Numbered from the stretch's first letter, positions 1 to 12,267 are shown. The stretch is DNA of 64,000 bases from Cyathus striatus (GCA_025738555.1 JAOVFP010000002.1:1054001-1118000); one strand, 5' to 3'. Numbers and translations are program-made. The notes: generated by a model not told the origin, from the sequence alone.

Positions 1-328
1 CTGGACTACCAACTTAAAAGATTGTATGTACTCAGAATACACATTAGATTTGTGATTTATACCGAGCTAGCTGTTGAATTGTGCTCAAGATACGCATTTT
101 TATTTATTCACGCGACAAATTTAGATGAGATTACTTATCCTTTCTAAAACACCAAGGATTTCTGGGGGGCTTATGAACATCGAAAATAAACGTCTCCAAA
201 CTCCCAATGAATTTATGAACATATACCCCCGTTGTGGAAGTCTCAACAACTAAAAAAATGGTTTTTTGTTCGAATAATGGCATTTATGAAGTTCCGAGTG
301 TGGAAATATTGACCGTAGTCGTAATTCG
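1..328. other. Unannotated flank
   Basis: AT-rich sequence left of the first TIR element. I see no convincing coding region, RNA gene or repeat here. Confidence 0.5.
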
Positions 329-1506
329 GGGGCAGCAAGAAAATTCCGGGCACGCACAAAAGTGAGCATGAGTTGAGCGTGCACGCTCAGGGTCTGTGCG
401 TGGAAATTCGACCCTGTGCGTGAAGAATATATATGTGAGCGTGAATAATATTTAAGTGAGCGTGAAGCAATATTTAAGTGATTGAGAAACTACTATTATC
501 CAAAAGATGTACTGTAGCATATCCTTATGATCTATTCTAAAAAGTATTAAATATCATACTAATGCCAGTTCTCGCCCAAGCCAACCCAGTTTAAGTATGA
601 ACGTGATAGGTATTTCTTTTCACGCTCACGCATATTTACCATAAATTGTGCGTGGGTGCTATATTCACACTCACCCAATTTTACTTGAGTTTGAGCATGA
701 GCATGATAGGAGTATCTATCACGTACATGTATATTCGCTGCTGCTCACCTAGTATAACGTGAGGGTAAATATATTATATTATATGTACATTCACGCTCAT
801 AATCTACTAATGAGCGTGATATGTACTACACGACCACATATCCTTTATATTATAATAAGTGTGAGCGTGAATAGATATACCCATCACAATCACGCACATA
901 ATAGCTCACTGTTAATTTAAATGAGTTTGGGAGTGTGCGTGAAGTGAATATATATCCACGTTCATGTGTAAGAATTAGTATTCACACCTACATTGAAATC
1001 TGGCCATGTCTATTGTGCTTATTAGCACTTACTACTCCTCCCACATGTAAGTGAGGTCAAAATATCAATACATTATTTAATCTTATAAAAATGAATACTC
1101 ACACCATGAGCGTGAAGTAAAGACATTGAGCGTGAGTTGACAGACCTTGAGCGTGAAAGTATGGACCCTGTGCGTGAGACGCCGACCCTGTGCGTGAGAT
1201 GTCGACCCTGTGCGTGAAATAAAATCTTGAGCGTGATGTGAGCGTGAATAATATCGCCTTGAGCGTGAAATTTAATATTTATTCTTCTACTTCTGAGTAT
1301 TTATCTTACTTAAAAACTTTACCTGCAGTGGCAATAAGACTACAATAGTACAGTACCAGTATATATATTTGATTTACAATTAGTTTGACTTAGAAATAGG
1401 CTTGTTACAACTATTAATTATATCTTGAGCGTGAAAATTTGGCCTTGAGCGTGGCACGCTCAATCACGCTCACTTTTGTGCGTGCCCGGAATTTTCTATG
1501 TGCCCC
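329..1506. mobile_element. Non-autonomous TIR element rich in GAGCGTGA repeats
   Basis: The two ends are inverted copies: GGGGCA, three variable bases, then AGAAAATTCCGGGCACGCAC and further matching bases, seen at about 329-370 and in reverse complement at about 1467-1506. The interior holds dozens of copies of GAGCGTGA or GTGCGTGA in both orientations, giving many possible small hairpins, and no reading frame of note. The flanks (GTAATTCG left, TTTTCGGA right) do not form a clear target duplication. It is best called a MITE-like element of unknown superfamily. The dense short motif could be a transposase-binding subterminal repeat, which is inference. Confidence 0.7.
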
Positions 1507-2004
1507 TTTTCGGAGAGATTTACCACACTTGCTGAAGGCAAGCGAATAAGAGGTACATTCATAGGGTTCCGTTAATCTATCTGTACTGTAGTGAATTGTT
1601 TCATAGTTGTGAAATATTATATCTAAATTCTATCTTAACACTTGTTTGATGCTGAATATTAAAGTGGAATGTGAGCACGCCACGCCACTTGTCTTTTTAG
1701 TCCGGATCCTATGCTCCCAAGGCAAACATATATATCAGTATGAGTAGAAGCATGGAATTGTTCTAACACTGAAATCAGTTGTATTCCATAGCACATTTAG
1801 AATATACAAACATGTGTGCACAACTCTCAGGTTAACGAATAATACACTCATTTATGTATAAGGTGACTGAAAGATTTTGTGCTACATGTTTCGGTGATTC
1901 AATTGTGCAAGGGAGTACTTGGCAGTTTAATAGGCTACTAGCGATGAATTACTATCTGCACCAAGTAAATATAAAAGTATAAATACCGCTGAAGAGGGGG
2001 TCTG
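1507..2004. other. Unannotated AT-rich spacer
   Basis: I find no coding region, structural RNA or clear repeat between the TIR element and the dispersed repeat that follows. Confidence 0.4.
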
Positions 2005-2470
2005 CTTGAAGGTTCCTCAACGAAAAAGTGACAGTTATCGCGTCCGTCTAACCTTAAGGTTCTAAGGTAAAAATAGGAGAGCGTGTCAGCGGTGTTAATG
2101 AAAGAATTGACGGCGCAATGTGAGACAGGACATCAAAATGAAGTTCTGGAGTGATTTCTGAAAGTGGGACTTGGTGAGAGCAAACAGGATGAGCAAGACA
2201 ACGACTTAGATCGAAAATGAGAGAGAGGGAGCAATAGAATTGTGGGGTAAAATTCACTAAGGTACTGTAGAGCTAGATAAACAGTTTAAATAGTAAAATA
2301 GAGAACGAAAATTTATAGAGAGGAAGACGAAGCGGCGATGATATCAGAGTAGATGGTGAGTTGCTGCTAGAACAATAGTGCTATGATGTGATCGATATCG
2401 AGTAAATTTGTTGTCCTGCTTGTGCGCGTGGCGGTCCGTTGCTTCACCAGCTCTTAGCTGAGTGCATGGA
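2005..2470. repeat. Dispersed repeat R1, copy 1
   Basis: This stretch matches 4670-5230 in the same orientation. Shared landmarks are a GAAGGTTCC block, CTAACCTTAAGGTTCTAAGG, GAAGTTCTGGAGTG, a purine-rich GAGAGAGGG run, and near the end TTTGTTGTCCTG followed by GTCCGTTGCTTCAC. The two copies are clearly diverged. Homology extends upstream of any possible LTR start, so I do not call it an LTR. Confidence 0.6.
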
Positions 2471-2529
2471 GTATTTTTATAGGCATCCAACGTTAGATTG
2501 TAAGGTGGATGCGGTCCGATGGGAGAGCA

Positions 2530-3240
2530 TTGAGATGCGTTCGGGAGGACCGTTCAACGGCAGACTATGCATGCTTGTTCAGTGTCCCTCGACACTTTGA
2601 CCTCTCAGTGCTCCATTGGCGCTCATATTGAAATCTCCCTGGATTGTCCCAAGTACCTTGATCCCGCTCGGCAGGCCAGCTTTTAATTAGCCTCCTCAGT
2701 GTAGTCTTTGAAATGCGCAGCATGGGTAGTACTACCGCAACGGAAATGAGAGACCACTTCCTCCACGCAGCTTTGGATAGACGTAGGTACTCAATATGTG
2801 CTTGGGGGTGGTATGTAGGCATTCTGTGGAGGGAAGGGGATGTGAAGCGAGGAGAGATTGAAGGGGCACGCAATCTACTTAGTACGCCTGTTATATGGTA
2901 TATGGTACTCTGGGGGTATGTGTTAGCCTTTTGTGGTTTGATGTGGATATGCTTACGAGGCTGCTGGTTGATCTTTAGGTATAGTTTAGTTGGTTAGACA
3001 GTACCGACACTACATGGTGAGCCGACGAAGTCTAATGTTGGACTGTGAGTCCGTTAGAGGAGGAAGTGTACATTGCGATCCGAATGAAAGAGGGGCGAAG
3101 GTGCAGGGATGTGCGGTATCACGTTCGAGCATGTCACTATCAGCTAGCTTTTGGGATGAAGCTCCAGGCGCCTGTCGAGCAACGTTAGAAGCAGCCATGG
3201 CGGAAGGTGTGAAGGCTGATGTCACCTAGTATGCCGCTAG
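2530..3240 (-). repeat. GC-richer dispersed repeat R2, partial copy (inverted)
   Basis: The sequence is noticeably less AT-rich than its surroundings and is homologous, in inverted orientation, to about 42940-43740. Shared stretches include CGACACTTTGACCTCTCAGTG-like sequence, GCGCAGCATGGGTAGTACTA and CGCAGCTTTGGAT. Translations of both copies share a patchy S-M-G-S-T-T-x-T-E segment, but neither frame is long or recognisable, so I treat it as a repeat rather than a gene. Further copies lie at 42240-46850 (interrupted), 50640-51060 and 62040-64000. Confidence 0.6.
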
Positions 3241-3563
3241 AGCTAATATGTTTGTTATGTAGTCCATAGACATCGTTAGATATAGCTAGGTGGCCTGAAA
3301 CTTCAACTTTCGTTGTTGTACGACATCACGGGAGATGGAGTTAGGCGGCCATTACCTCGATTAGTGTTCGATGTCAAGATCATTGCCGACTTCTGCCGTG
3401 CTCAAGACTTGATGCTCCTGATTCTGGTAACTCTTCTTTGCAATATCCTCTAGGTTCTCAGCGTGGCAGTTTACATTTACAAAATTGGGGTTCATTTCGG
3501 CTTTTTCACTGACAATAACTTCGAGCATCCTGGCTTAGGCCTTCTTATGGCATGGGAGGGAAG
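3241..3563. other. Spacer without recognised gene
   Basis: I see no supported coding or RNA feature between repeat R2 and the small MITE. Confidence 0.4.
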
Positions 3564-3565
3564 TA

Positions 3566-3922
3566 CTGGAGACTTTCGACCGATTGTTCGGCGATTTTTC
3601 AGCGTGACACAAAAGTTCATTCATTGTTCTGTTCACCTCCCGGTTTGAAGTGTGACTAGCATAAAATTTGTTCACATCTCACGGTGATCATAAAAAATTT
3701 CTACAATCTAGGAAGACTTTGAAGGGAAATTAGACCATTCTAATGTAACAGAGCACTTGTATTTTGTGAAAAATAATTGAAGTTTTTCGGAAAAAAAATC
3801 AGTCTTTTAGTTTCACAGAACCTTTGTTCGCGGCTGCCTGTGATACGTGACAACCGGACTAAATTGTTCTGTTCGGAGGCCCTGCGTGACGCGTGACCGA
3901 ACAATCGGTCGAAAGTCTCCAG
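3566..3922. mobile_element. 357-bp MITE with TA target duplication (Tc1/mariner-like)
   Basis: The ends are inverted repeats beginning CTGGAGACTTTCGACCGATT (3566 onward, and the reverse complement ending at 3922). They are flanked on both sides by TA (3564-3565 and 3923-3924). Inner parts of the arms also pair around GTTCTGTTC. The TA flanks and size suggest a Tc1/mariner-type non-autonomous element; no transposase is encoded. Confidence 0.75.
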
Positions 3923-3924
3923 TA

Positions 3925-4669
3925 AGAGGTAAACCTTTCAACGCATGAGGCGATGGGGGACAAGAAGGGTGAATAGTCGTGGTGGGAAATGGTACATGGA
4001 CTATTGTTACTCTATCCTTGTAGAAGCGAACATTTTACTATCTATTCTCTAGAGATTACTTTAATCAGCAAGCTGTCGTGGTACACAAACTCTTGCAATT
4101 TTTGTGACAGGCGTATTACTGCTTGTTTTAAAGTCTTTAAATCATTTCGAATACCAAACTACTTATTTTCTGTTGAATATTGAACCATTAAAGATGTTGT
4201 GACTCGAACACATTGATAACAACAGATCAGATTGAACCAAATGGGACACATTGCATCCTCATTTACTTGTTACTCTATGCCCACTTGCTGCTCCATCTCC
4301 AGCTCTTCTGCATGCTTGCTAATATTCTCCTCTCCCCTTTGATACAAAGTATGTCTGTCTTTCCTCTTTTTTCACTAATTCCAATGTATTCACTCACTGT
4401 ATCTGCAGGATTTGCAATAGTGCACACACATGCACTGTATTGACTTGCACTGCCATCTGGTGTGACTGGGACTTGTGAACACTTGAGCAGGCATCCACTT
4501 TGTTCTTCCCTACTTGCTCACCTTGTCTCATAGATCATTGTCCTTGTTTGGGGCTGTAGAGTTGTAGGTGGTGAACTGGTGACTGGTCATTGAGTACATA
4601 CTGCTGCTGCCTTGTTCCAGAGTATATCCCCTAGCTTCATATCCTCCCCTTTGAAGAGGACAAAGTGTT
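3925..4669. other. Spacer without recognised gene
   Basis: The short open frames here have no recognisable motif and look like chance. The 4210-4440 part is pyrimidine-rich on the plus strand. Confidence 0.4.
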
Positions 4670-5230
4670 GTTGAAGGTTCCTTGATGAAGAATGTGAGCA
4701 GTTAGCACATCCATCTAACCTTAAGGTTCTAAGGTAGAATAAAAAGAGTGTGTCAGAAATGTATATGAAAGATTTAACAGCGCAACAAAGGACAGAACTT
4801 CGAGACGAAGTTCTGGAGTGTTTTCAGTGATCAGAACTTGATGGGAGCAGGAAGAACAAGTGAGACAACGAATGAGAGACAGAATGAGAGAGAGTGAGAG
4901 GTAGAAACGAGGGTGAAATTCACTGAAGTATGATAGACCTAGATACACAGTTTAAATAGGAAGAGAGAAGGAAATATACCTAAAAGGAGTGAATAAAATT
5001 TTATTAAACCCAAGGAGGTGATAAGGACTGGACTACAGTTTCAAGGAGAGTAAGACTGAGAGAATGAAAAATAAATGTAGAGAAGTCTCGAAGCAACAGT
5101 GAGGGGGGGGGGCAGATGTAGAGTTGTTGGCCCAACCAATGTGGTGTGGCCAACATCTGAATGAATTTGTTGTCCTGTGTGTATGTGTTGCAGTCCGTTG
5201 CTTCACAACTCATATTTGAGTGCCTGAGGA
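4670..5230. repeat. Dispersed repeat R1, copy 2
   Basis: Direct, diverged copy of 2005-2470 with the same landmark order. It contains a G homopolymer near 5104-5112. Copies 1 and 2 are 2.66 kb apart, but no retroelement coding sequence lies between them. Confidence 0.6.
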
Positions 5231-5289
5231 ATACTACTCTGATGAAAGTTCAAGTTTTTCAAACTTGGAAACAATATAGCACTAGCTTC

Positions 5290-6430
5290 AGTAGTAACTA
5301 GGTCTTATTACAGGCCATTCAATCTGCTGAGAAGAAATGTAAATTTTATAAGATTGCTGTGAAGTCAGGCTATGCCCCCTGTGCATCAAGATATTTATAT
5401 ATATATACTTGTGCTTCTTGCCATAGTAGGTAGTGGTAAGATAGGCCTCATACATACTCAACCACCCCCACGTGACGAAAGCATTACAAAGCATGATAAA
5501 TTAGGATTTAAAGGTCTATTACTTGTAATCTCAACCAATGAGAGAAACATAGCTACAAATTGTTGGAAATGCTATTTTATGCAACTGGTAGTTAAGATCA
5601 TTGAAACAAATGAGATTTGGTAACAGAGACTACGAAATACAGTGTATTGGACTATTTATGGAAGGTATGATAGATAAGATGTACTTATTCCTGTGGCACC
5701 GCTAGTGTAAGGACTGACTTGCTGAATGTGGGCCCACACATGGCAGAGAAAATCAAAGAGCGAAGATGGAACACAGTCTTTATGATATAAATAAACTGTG
5801 CATTGACATTAACAGTAGCTCACCTTGAAAGAGTGGAAGTGGGAAATACCAAGTACTAGATGAAATTGCGAGGTACTTTCCACATCGCTCAGACATTCTT
5901 TGCACTTACCCACCCACCCACCCACAAACCCCGCTCAAATAAGCATACACATGATAGATAGCTCCTTTTCACATTCCTTACTGTTTCCACTACTTTATTT
6001 CTGCTTACAACTTCTCTCACTTCCTCATTTTTCATGAATATTCACTTACATTTACATTACTTACATTATTTTCCTTCTGTTGTGGCATCAAAGTAATTTA
6101 CATGCAGTATAGTTTGCCTTTTGGTGGTGGGGGACTTTATGTTCCTCTTCACTGCTGCTCCTGCTATGTATCTAATTGCTGATGCGAGCATGGTCAGATT
6201 GCAATGATTCCGATTTCTGAAGCGATGGGAGTCGGGACCTCTCTGAATGTAATCACATGATAAACGTAATGTTTGTCACATCACATGGGGGTGGTCAAGT
6301 ATGTATGAGGCCTATCTTATGACTGTGAGTATCAAGACACTGAAGCTGAAGTGTTATCATATAATAGTACATGTACCAGTAACAATATGAACTCACCCCA
6401 CCATCCTCCCACTTGCTTTTGTCTTGTCAG
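5290..6430. repeat. Dispersed repeat R3, copy 1, split by a MITE
   Basis: The left part (about 5345-5437, containing AAGATTGCTGTGAAGTCAGG and TGTGCATCAAGATATTTATA) and the right part (about 6323-6430, with GTGAGTATCAAGAC and ACATGTACCAGTAACAA) together match the continuous sequence 9375-9530. The copy at 9.4 kb therefore represents the uninterrupted state, and the 880 bases between the two halves are an insertion. Confidence 0.65.
5438..6317. mobile_element. 880-bp TIR element inside repeat R3
   Basis: Terminal inverted repeats start AAGATAGGCCTCATACATAC at 5438 and end with the reverse complement at 6317. The match continues inward through the CCACCCCCA / TGGGGGTGG blocks. The uninterrupted paralog near 9455 supports insertion after TAGTGGT. 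The host duplication is not clean (TAGTGGT left, ATGACT right), so the superfamily is unassigned. The interior has a short CCCA-type tandem near 5910 and no coding capacity. Confidence 0.7.
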
Positions 6431-6505
6431 CCCCAACCCAGTGTTGTGTGATCATCTTCAACACCATGTTCTCTATGATTGAACATTGGGAAATCTCTTG
6501 CCGAA

Positions 6506-8031
6506 ATGCTTGATTCAGCTAAGAACTTCGTGATACAGAGCAGTGCAACATTTATTGATATTGGTAAGCAATGCTGTAAGTTGACCTTATTTATGTGTTG
6601 AAGTAAACATTTATTACTTACTACATTTATCCTAGATGTAAAGAAGGTCTACTATCCAAGGGTTTCATGTGGTAACTCCAATACATTCCATCAGGATGAC
6701 TCTCAAATTCTATCAAACTGTGATGTAAGTTATGTATAATTCACTCATGATTACACCCATTCTCATCCCTTCATACTTCAAGTATAAACAAATTAAAAAG
6801 GGGGATATTAATGTAATTGAATGCATCAATGAGCCTGTATGGAAGGGAAGCCTCTACAATGACTTTATAGTTGAAGTTTCAGGGGAAAATAAGAGGAAAG
6901 TGGAACAGATCTATCATGGATGGCGCAGCCATGTGGTGGGTTGATAAAATACCTTTTAATCTCACATCACAATATTTATATGATATTGAAGCAACTGAAG
7001 AAAGAATTAGAAATGTTGTCCAAAATGTGGTAAGCAAATATAGTCAAAATTTCTGGGACTGGATGTTTGATGTCTAGAAAGTAAGGCCACATCCCAGTAT
7101 TCCTCAAGTGTTTGGAATATATAAATCAACCGATACAATTGGTTTGGTGTTTCATGATGATGATACTAGAACTACCATTTCACATGCTTACTTGACATCT
7201 GACCATAACATAGGAAAATATAAAAGACATTCACAATATATGCCGTCTCTGCAACCTTTGCAGTGTGCTGTGTGCTGTATCTTATATGTAAGTCCACAAT
7301 TATAAGCATGAAAACCCTCTGAGATAGAAATGACCAGGTGTCACACTATATTGTGAGAGCTGATCTTTACTTGCATAATTTTCAAGTTCATATGCAGGTT
7401 TTCTGCAGGATACCTTGGAATATTTATGCCAGCACATTCAATCACTTCGCACCAAGCTTTATTTATCTGTGGGTGTTCCCATTGGAGAGCAGCAAGGTTG
7501 GGCAGAGGACCAAGTAGAACTACCTGCTTAGCAAGGTTATATAAACTTTTATGTCGATTCACATGGTACACTTAAATCTGTTATGTCCACATCAGTAAGC
7601 AACTATTGTACATATATTACCTAATACCCTTCTTACTGCACCATAGGTTTATGATACTAGTTACTCTTCCTTGATGAGGTGGAATACACAGAGGCCGCCA
7701 CCAAATCTTCCTAAAAGTTCATTTAAATTGATAAACTCAATTCTCAACCAGAATAGCATCATCTCACAACCACATTTTAGTATGGCACAACTGATATCTG
7801 CATGTCATGATGCATTTCTATCAGTAATTCACAATGAATATATATATAACAACCAGAAATCCGAATACCATCTTGGGCATCCTGTTATACTACATTTGCC
7901 CAATTACTGTAACATTCATTACATATCTCGTCATGTTGAGATCATTCAACAAAAATATGATACCACCTCATGGTTCTGTAATTCCATCTTATTTTACAGG
8001 GAAATATCACATGTAGATAAGTTTACATGGT
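6506..8031 (+). pseudogene. 3'-truncated member of the M-F-D-x-A-K-N-F family (copy C)
   Basis: Function unknown. The ATG at 6506 opens a 58-nt first exon (M-L-D-S-A-K-N-F-V-I) with a GTAAGC donor at 6564, the same exon length and phase as copy B at 46.9-49.6 kb. Later exons keep the family landmarks: an I-Y-H-G segment near 6915, P-Q-V-F-G-I-Y-K then G-L-V-F-H-D-D-D near 7105-7160, Q-P-L-Q-C-A near 7255, and an exon near 7671-8031 ending F-T-W. Introns are short with consensus borders. Copies A and B continue for about 300 more residues after the F-T-W exon; here nothing matching follows, so the 3' third is missing. The N-terminal motif resembles the opening of many Agaricomycete-expanded proteins, an impression from family knowledge rather than a search. 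Confidence 0.7.
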
Positions 8032-8039
8032 AAGTACAA

Positions 8040-9340
8040 GACATATTAGGTGCTCACCTATATTGATATATATACTCATGTACTACCCTGCTAGCTTCAA
8101 GTTAATGAGGATTGGGATGGCTCTTGGTCCAGGGTTTGAGTCCTTGCAATCACTTTGAGGGATTGGTGATCAAATATCAATGTGAAAGAAACCAGAAGGA
8201 GGTCATGTTACTAAGTTTTTTTTCCCATTATTATCTGGAAATAGCTGATAAAAGGCCTATATAAGTCTCCAGATATGGTTCATTTCCATCCTATGGTTCA
8301 GAAACTGCATGTTCTGCCAATGAAGCACAGTTTTTCTCGTGAGCATTTAGGATATATGAAATTGACCAAGATTCAAGCAGGGATGAGAAAGCGATGAGCA
8401 CTTGCTAGTGAACTGAGCTGGTTGAACATCAAGTTGCAGTTTAACAGGTGCTGACAGAATTGAACCATGCACATGGTGCATTGTAGAGCTGGAGAGGGAT
8501 GATGAAGAGTGAATGATATGGGAATCAGGAGGATCAGTATGGATGTCATTTCAGGGAAGCAGAATGTAGGGAGTATACTAATTGTGTCAGGTCAGGGAAC
8601 TAGGAAAGAAGAAAGTATGTTGGGTGTCATCCATTGTGTGTCAAAGGAGCTGATATCTGTGCTTCTCTTAGACTTCATATATGGCTTCACTAGGTATTGT
8701 AGTGCCTATTCCAGCCAGATGACAAGGTGAAAGGGATTGGGGGTACCCCTCGGTGTTGCTTACCATATGTTCTCACCAATAGCTTCATACACACTTTCAT
8801 CTAATCTCTGTTCATTGCCACTCACCATGCTGAATCATACTCACAGGCTCTGATAGTCTCAATACACTATTCTCACTCTAGTCTCTCTGTTCTCCACTTA
8901 TAGAGCTTCTCATGCTGTGATTGTCTCTACTAGAATCTTTAATATTCTAGCTCTATACATAGCACAAGGTAGCAGGGGAAACTTATATACACAGACTCTG
9001 TACTGCAATATTCAATCATGTGGAAATTTCTACATTGATTCAAGAGGAACCTTTCAAACTGGTGTTTTATTAGGACTGCATGCTGAATTCTGGAACATGC
9101 TCTTCTCTCACATTGTTTCTATATCAGATTTCAACAGAATCATCACCACTATTGGGTGCCTGTTGTGATGTTTTTTTTTTCATATTTCCACAATCTGTGC
9201 TGCCAGTTATCTGTGTCATCTTAATTTCGGAATGATGCTTGAATGGTCTTCCATCATATTATTATGAGGGAGGGGAGCACTGTTAAAGCATATAGCACTA
9301 TACTTAATGTGAGCAGTGTGAAAATGATCTGGATACCTCT
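8040..9340. other. Spacer without supported gene
   Basis: Short frames only. A degenerate stretch at about 8280-8400 on the plus strand faintly recalls the H-L-G-x-x-K segment before retrotransposon integrases, but it has stops on both sides and I do not annotate it as such. Confidence 0.35.
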
Positions 9341-9374
9341 CCTACAGACCATTTCTTCTAAGATGTGTGAATGC

Positions 9375-9530
9375 CATAAGATTGCTGTGATGTCAAGCTA
9401 TGCCCCTGTGCATCAAGATATTTATATTTACTCACACTTCTTGCCATAATAGTTAGTGGTGTGAGTATCAGGATGCTGAAGTGTCATCAAATAATACATG
9501 TACCAGTAACAACACAAGCTCACCCCCACC
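9375..9530. repeat. Dispersed repeat R3, copy 2 (uninterrupted)
   Basis: Continuous sequence matching the two halves of R3 copy 1 around the insertion at 5438-6317. It serves as the empty-site comparison for that element. Confidence 0.6.
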
Positions 9531-10375
9531 TGTTATTATATGGGCTGTGAACATTTCGAGTTCCCGTTAAATTTTTCGAGTTACAGTTAAGTTACACTTA
9601 AGTTATAGTCGAGTTCCCCTATTGGGCTCGCTTATATTTTTCGAGTCAAAGTTAAGTGGCCATTTTCCTCGCTTATATTTTTTGGTGAAAGTCGAGTTCC
9701 CTCGAGTCAAGTGAAGTTACATCAGGAAAATCCCCATCAGCTAAATTAGTAATATTAGTAAATCTAAGGTGTACCCATGTCCAAATTTTACTAATTTGAG
9801 GTAATTCAACTTAATTGTACTTATATTGCCTATTGTGAGGCATGATAAGTATTCATAAGTTTGGTACAATAGCAAAGCATACTTATTTGTGCTTATATTG
9901 CCTATTGTGAGGCATGATAAGGGTTCATAAGTTTGGTACAATGGCAAAGCAAATTTACTTGTACTTCTATCACCTACTGTAAGAATGATAAGTTTTACAA
10001 GAATTAACTATCATGAAATTACATTCAATTTTAGTATAATATACCAGCTATTCCTATAGCAAAATTAACTTTATGACAATTCCATTTCACAGAGAATTTC
10101 ATCTCAGGCACTGTGCATCTAGTTTAATTCCATAATGAAATTATGTGTGTGCTATAGTGCTGATCAAAAGTATTGTACACACAAAATCCAAACAAACAAT
10201 ATTGCGAAAGACATAACTTCCCTCTAAGTTGATCAAATCTCTTCACGTAAAATGTAGATATGTAATATACGGCCTGCTCTACTATAATATGATTTTTGCA
10301 AATTTTTATATGCACAGAATAATGCCACAAGGAGTGACGAAAAAGGGTGAGGTTTTGACTGTATTGCGACCTTTA

Positions 10376-10685
10376 CCACATTATCCGGGATTGACGAAAT
10401 TACGTGTATTTTAGGTATGTTATACTACTGCTTAAGAGCTTCAAAACGCGTCATTAAACATAAAATTATGAGCTGTGGGTCATTTGTAATTGTCGAGGCG
10501 TTCTGGCGACTTTCGCTAAAAATAGCCAAATGATGCGAAAAATAGCAAAAGTTGCCAGAATGCCTCGACAATAACAAATGACCCACAACTCATAATTTTA
10601 TGTTTAATGACGCGTTTTGAAGCTCTTAAGCAGTAGTATAACATACCTAAAATTCACATAATTTCGTCGATCCCGGATGGCACTG
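10376..10685. mobile_element. 310-bp hairpin MITE with TA flanks
   Basis: An almost perfect inverted repeat: arms of about 140 bases around a short centre near 10535, including ATCCGGGATTGACGAAATTA at the left end and its near complement at the right. The right end reads CACTG followed by TA; the left is TA followed by CCACATT. TA at both borders (10374-10375 and 10686-10687) and a CAGTG-type terminus suggest a Tc1/mariner/pogo-type MITE. High arm identity suggests a fairly recent copy. Confidence 0.75.
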
Positions 10686-11259
10686 TATATATATTCCATT
10701 CAATGGCTAAAGGCAATAGATTAAGTACATGTACAATACTTTCTAGTAATTAAACTGTAGTTAAGAACCAATATCATGGTGGGGGAGCACACAACATAGC
10801 CTACATCATTGTTAATTGGGGGGAGAAATAAGTTACATACAAGTTAGATGTACTGTATAAAGGTTTAAACATTAAGTTCAAATGGCAAGCTATAAAGTGA
10901 AGTGGTCATGGCAGGCGAGAAAGTCAGCATGTGATCGCTTCACTTTGTTTGGCCTTGATTGGAGCACGTGCTTGTTGAACTCGAGTCTTGACACGTCAAT
11001 GGTTGTCGTGCTTCTTTCAATTCCCCCACCTTTTCTAAGTTCTTTCCTTCCCCTCCCTCCTTCCCCTGCCCGTCATTTGTACCCATTTGTCTAGTAAAAT
11101 GCTGGGTTTCTACTTCAAGATCCGACTTCAATATCCGCACTCAAGTCCGCTTCAATAACTTCCACCAGTCTCACTGCTTTCCAACTTATGGGCTCGTCCT
11201 CCACTTGAACTTGTATTGTGTGTTTGGTCATTACTTGTATTTATGGTCTCTATTTCCAG

Positions 11260-11475
11260 GTATGTATTTGAGTTGTCTTCTTATGTGTGTGCTCATCATG
11301 TACAGGAGCACTATAGTTGCTGTCATTGTGTAGCTGGTGCTGCTGGATGATGGAAAGGGGGTGGATATGGGAGGATATGTGTAGCTGGATGTTGTGGGGT
11401 GGATATGTTGTCATTGAGTGAGTGCTGCTTGCTGCTGGATAATGGAAAGGGGGATATGTGTAGCTGGATGTTATG
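11260..11475. repeat. Imperfect short tandem repeats (GTAGCTGGATG / GGATATG type)
   Basis: Repeated blocks built from TGTAGCTGGATGTT, GGATAATGGAAAGGGGG and GTGGATATG. This is low-complexity sequence without a supported gene. Confidence 0.5.
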
Positions 11476-11802
11476 GAGTGCATATGCTATATCTTTAGGG
11501 GACTGTTGTAATTAGATATATTTATATATTAATGTAACCACTTTCATTGCAATACAATAACAATATATAATTAACTGAAACCTATTGTATACTGCACTGA
11601 GTGAAAAGTAATGTGTGCTTATAAGCATCCAGGTTTTGTTTATGTGGGCATATTACCCCTTAAATGAACTTATCAGTCCTTATCTGAACTAAAAAAGGAT
11701 GGAATAAGGTTGGGACCTTACTATTATCACTAATAGTACTTATTTCCCTTTTTCAACCTTATTTCTGCTCTTTTTCACTTAAGTTCTCTGAAATTGGCTT
11801 TT

Positions 11803-12267
11803 TTAGTGAACAGGATTTTTCCTGATGACTACTTGCTTATTTTTTTTTGAGTGAAAGTTGAGTTCCCTCAAGTCAGGTGAAGTTACCTGCTTATTTTTTT
11901 TTGAGTGAAAGTTGAGTTCCCTCGAGTCAAGTGAAGTTACTCGCTTATTTTTTTTTGGGTGAAAGTTGAGTTCCCTCAAGTCAAGTGAAGTTACCTGCTT
12001 ATATTTTTTTGAGTGAAAGTTGAGTTCCCTCGAGTCAAGTGAAGTTACTTGCTTATTTTTTTTTGAGTGAAAGTTGAGTTCCCTCGAGTCAAGTGAAGTT
12101 ACCTGCTTATTTTTTTTTGAGTGAAAGCTGAGTTCCCTTGAGTCAAGTGAAGTTACTTGCTTATTTTTTTTTGAGTGAAAGTTGAGTTCCCTCGAGTCAA
12201 GTGAAGTTACTCGCTTATTTTTTTTTGAGTGAAAGTTGAGTTTCCTTGGTTGAACTAGGTGACTCAC
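11803..12267. repeat. 54-bp tandem array
   Basis: About eight to nine units of 54 bases, each with GAGTGAAAGTTGAGTTCCCT, then CGAGTCAAGTGAAGTTAC, then TTGCTTATTTTTTTTT. Because 54 is a multiple of three, the minus strand stays open for 154 codons as an 18-residue repeat. I take that frame to be a by-product of the period rather than a gene. A more diverged unit continues to about 12430. Confidence 0.85.

Noticed and set aside
2005..5230. LTR pair of a retrotransposon (R1 copies 1 and 2)
   Set aside because: The homology extends beyond any TG...CA boundary, no primer-binding site is evident, and no pol sequence lies between the copies.
8281..8400. Gypsy integrase zinc-binding segment
   Set aside because: Only a faint H-L-G-x-x-K likeness over about 35 codons, with stops on both sides and no other retroelement signal.
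11803..12267. 154-residue repetitive protein on the minus strand (H-S-K-K-N-K-Q-V-T-S-L-D repeats)
   Set aside because: The frame is open only because the DNA period is 54 bases. No flanking exon, promoter or domain supports it.
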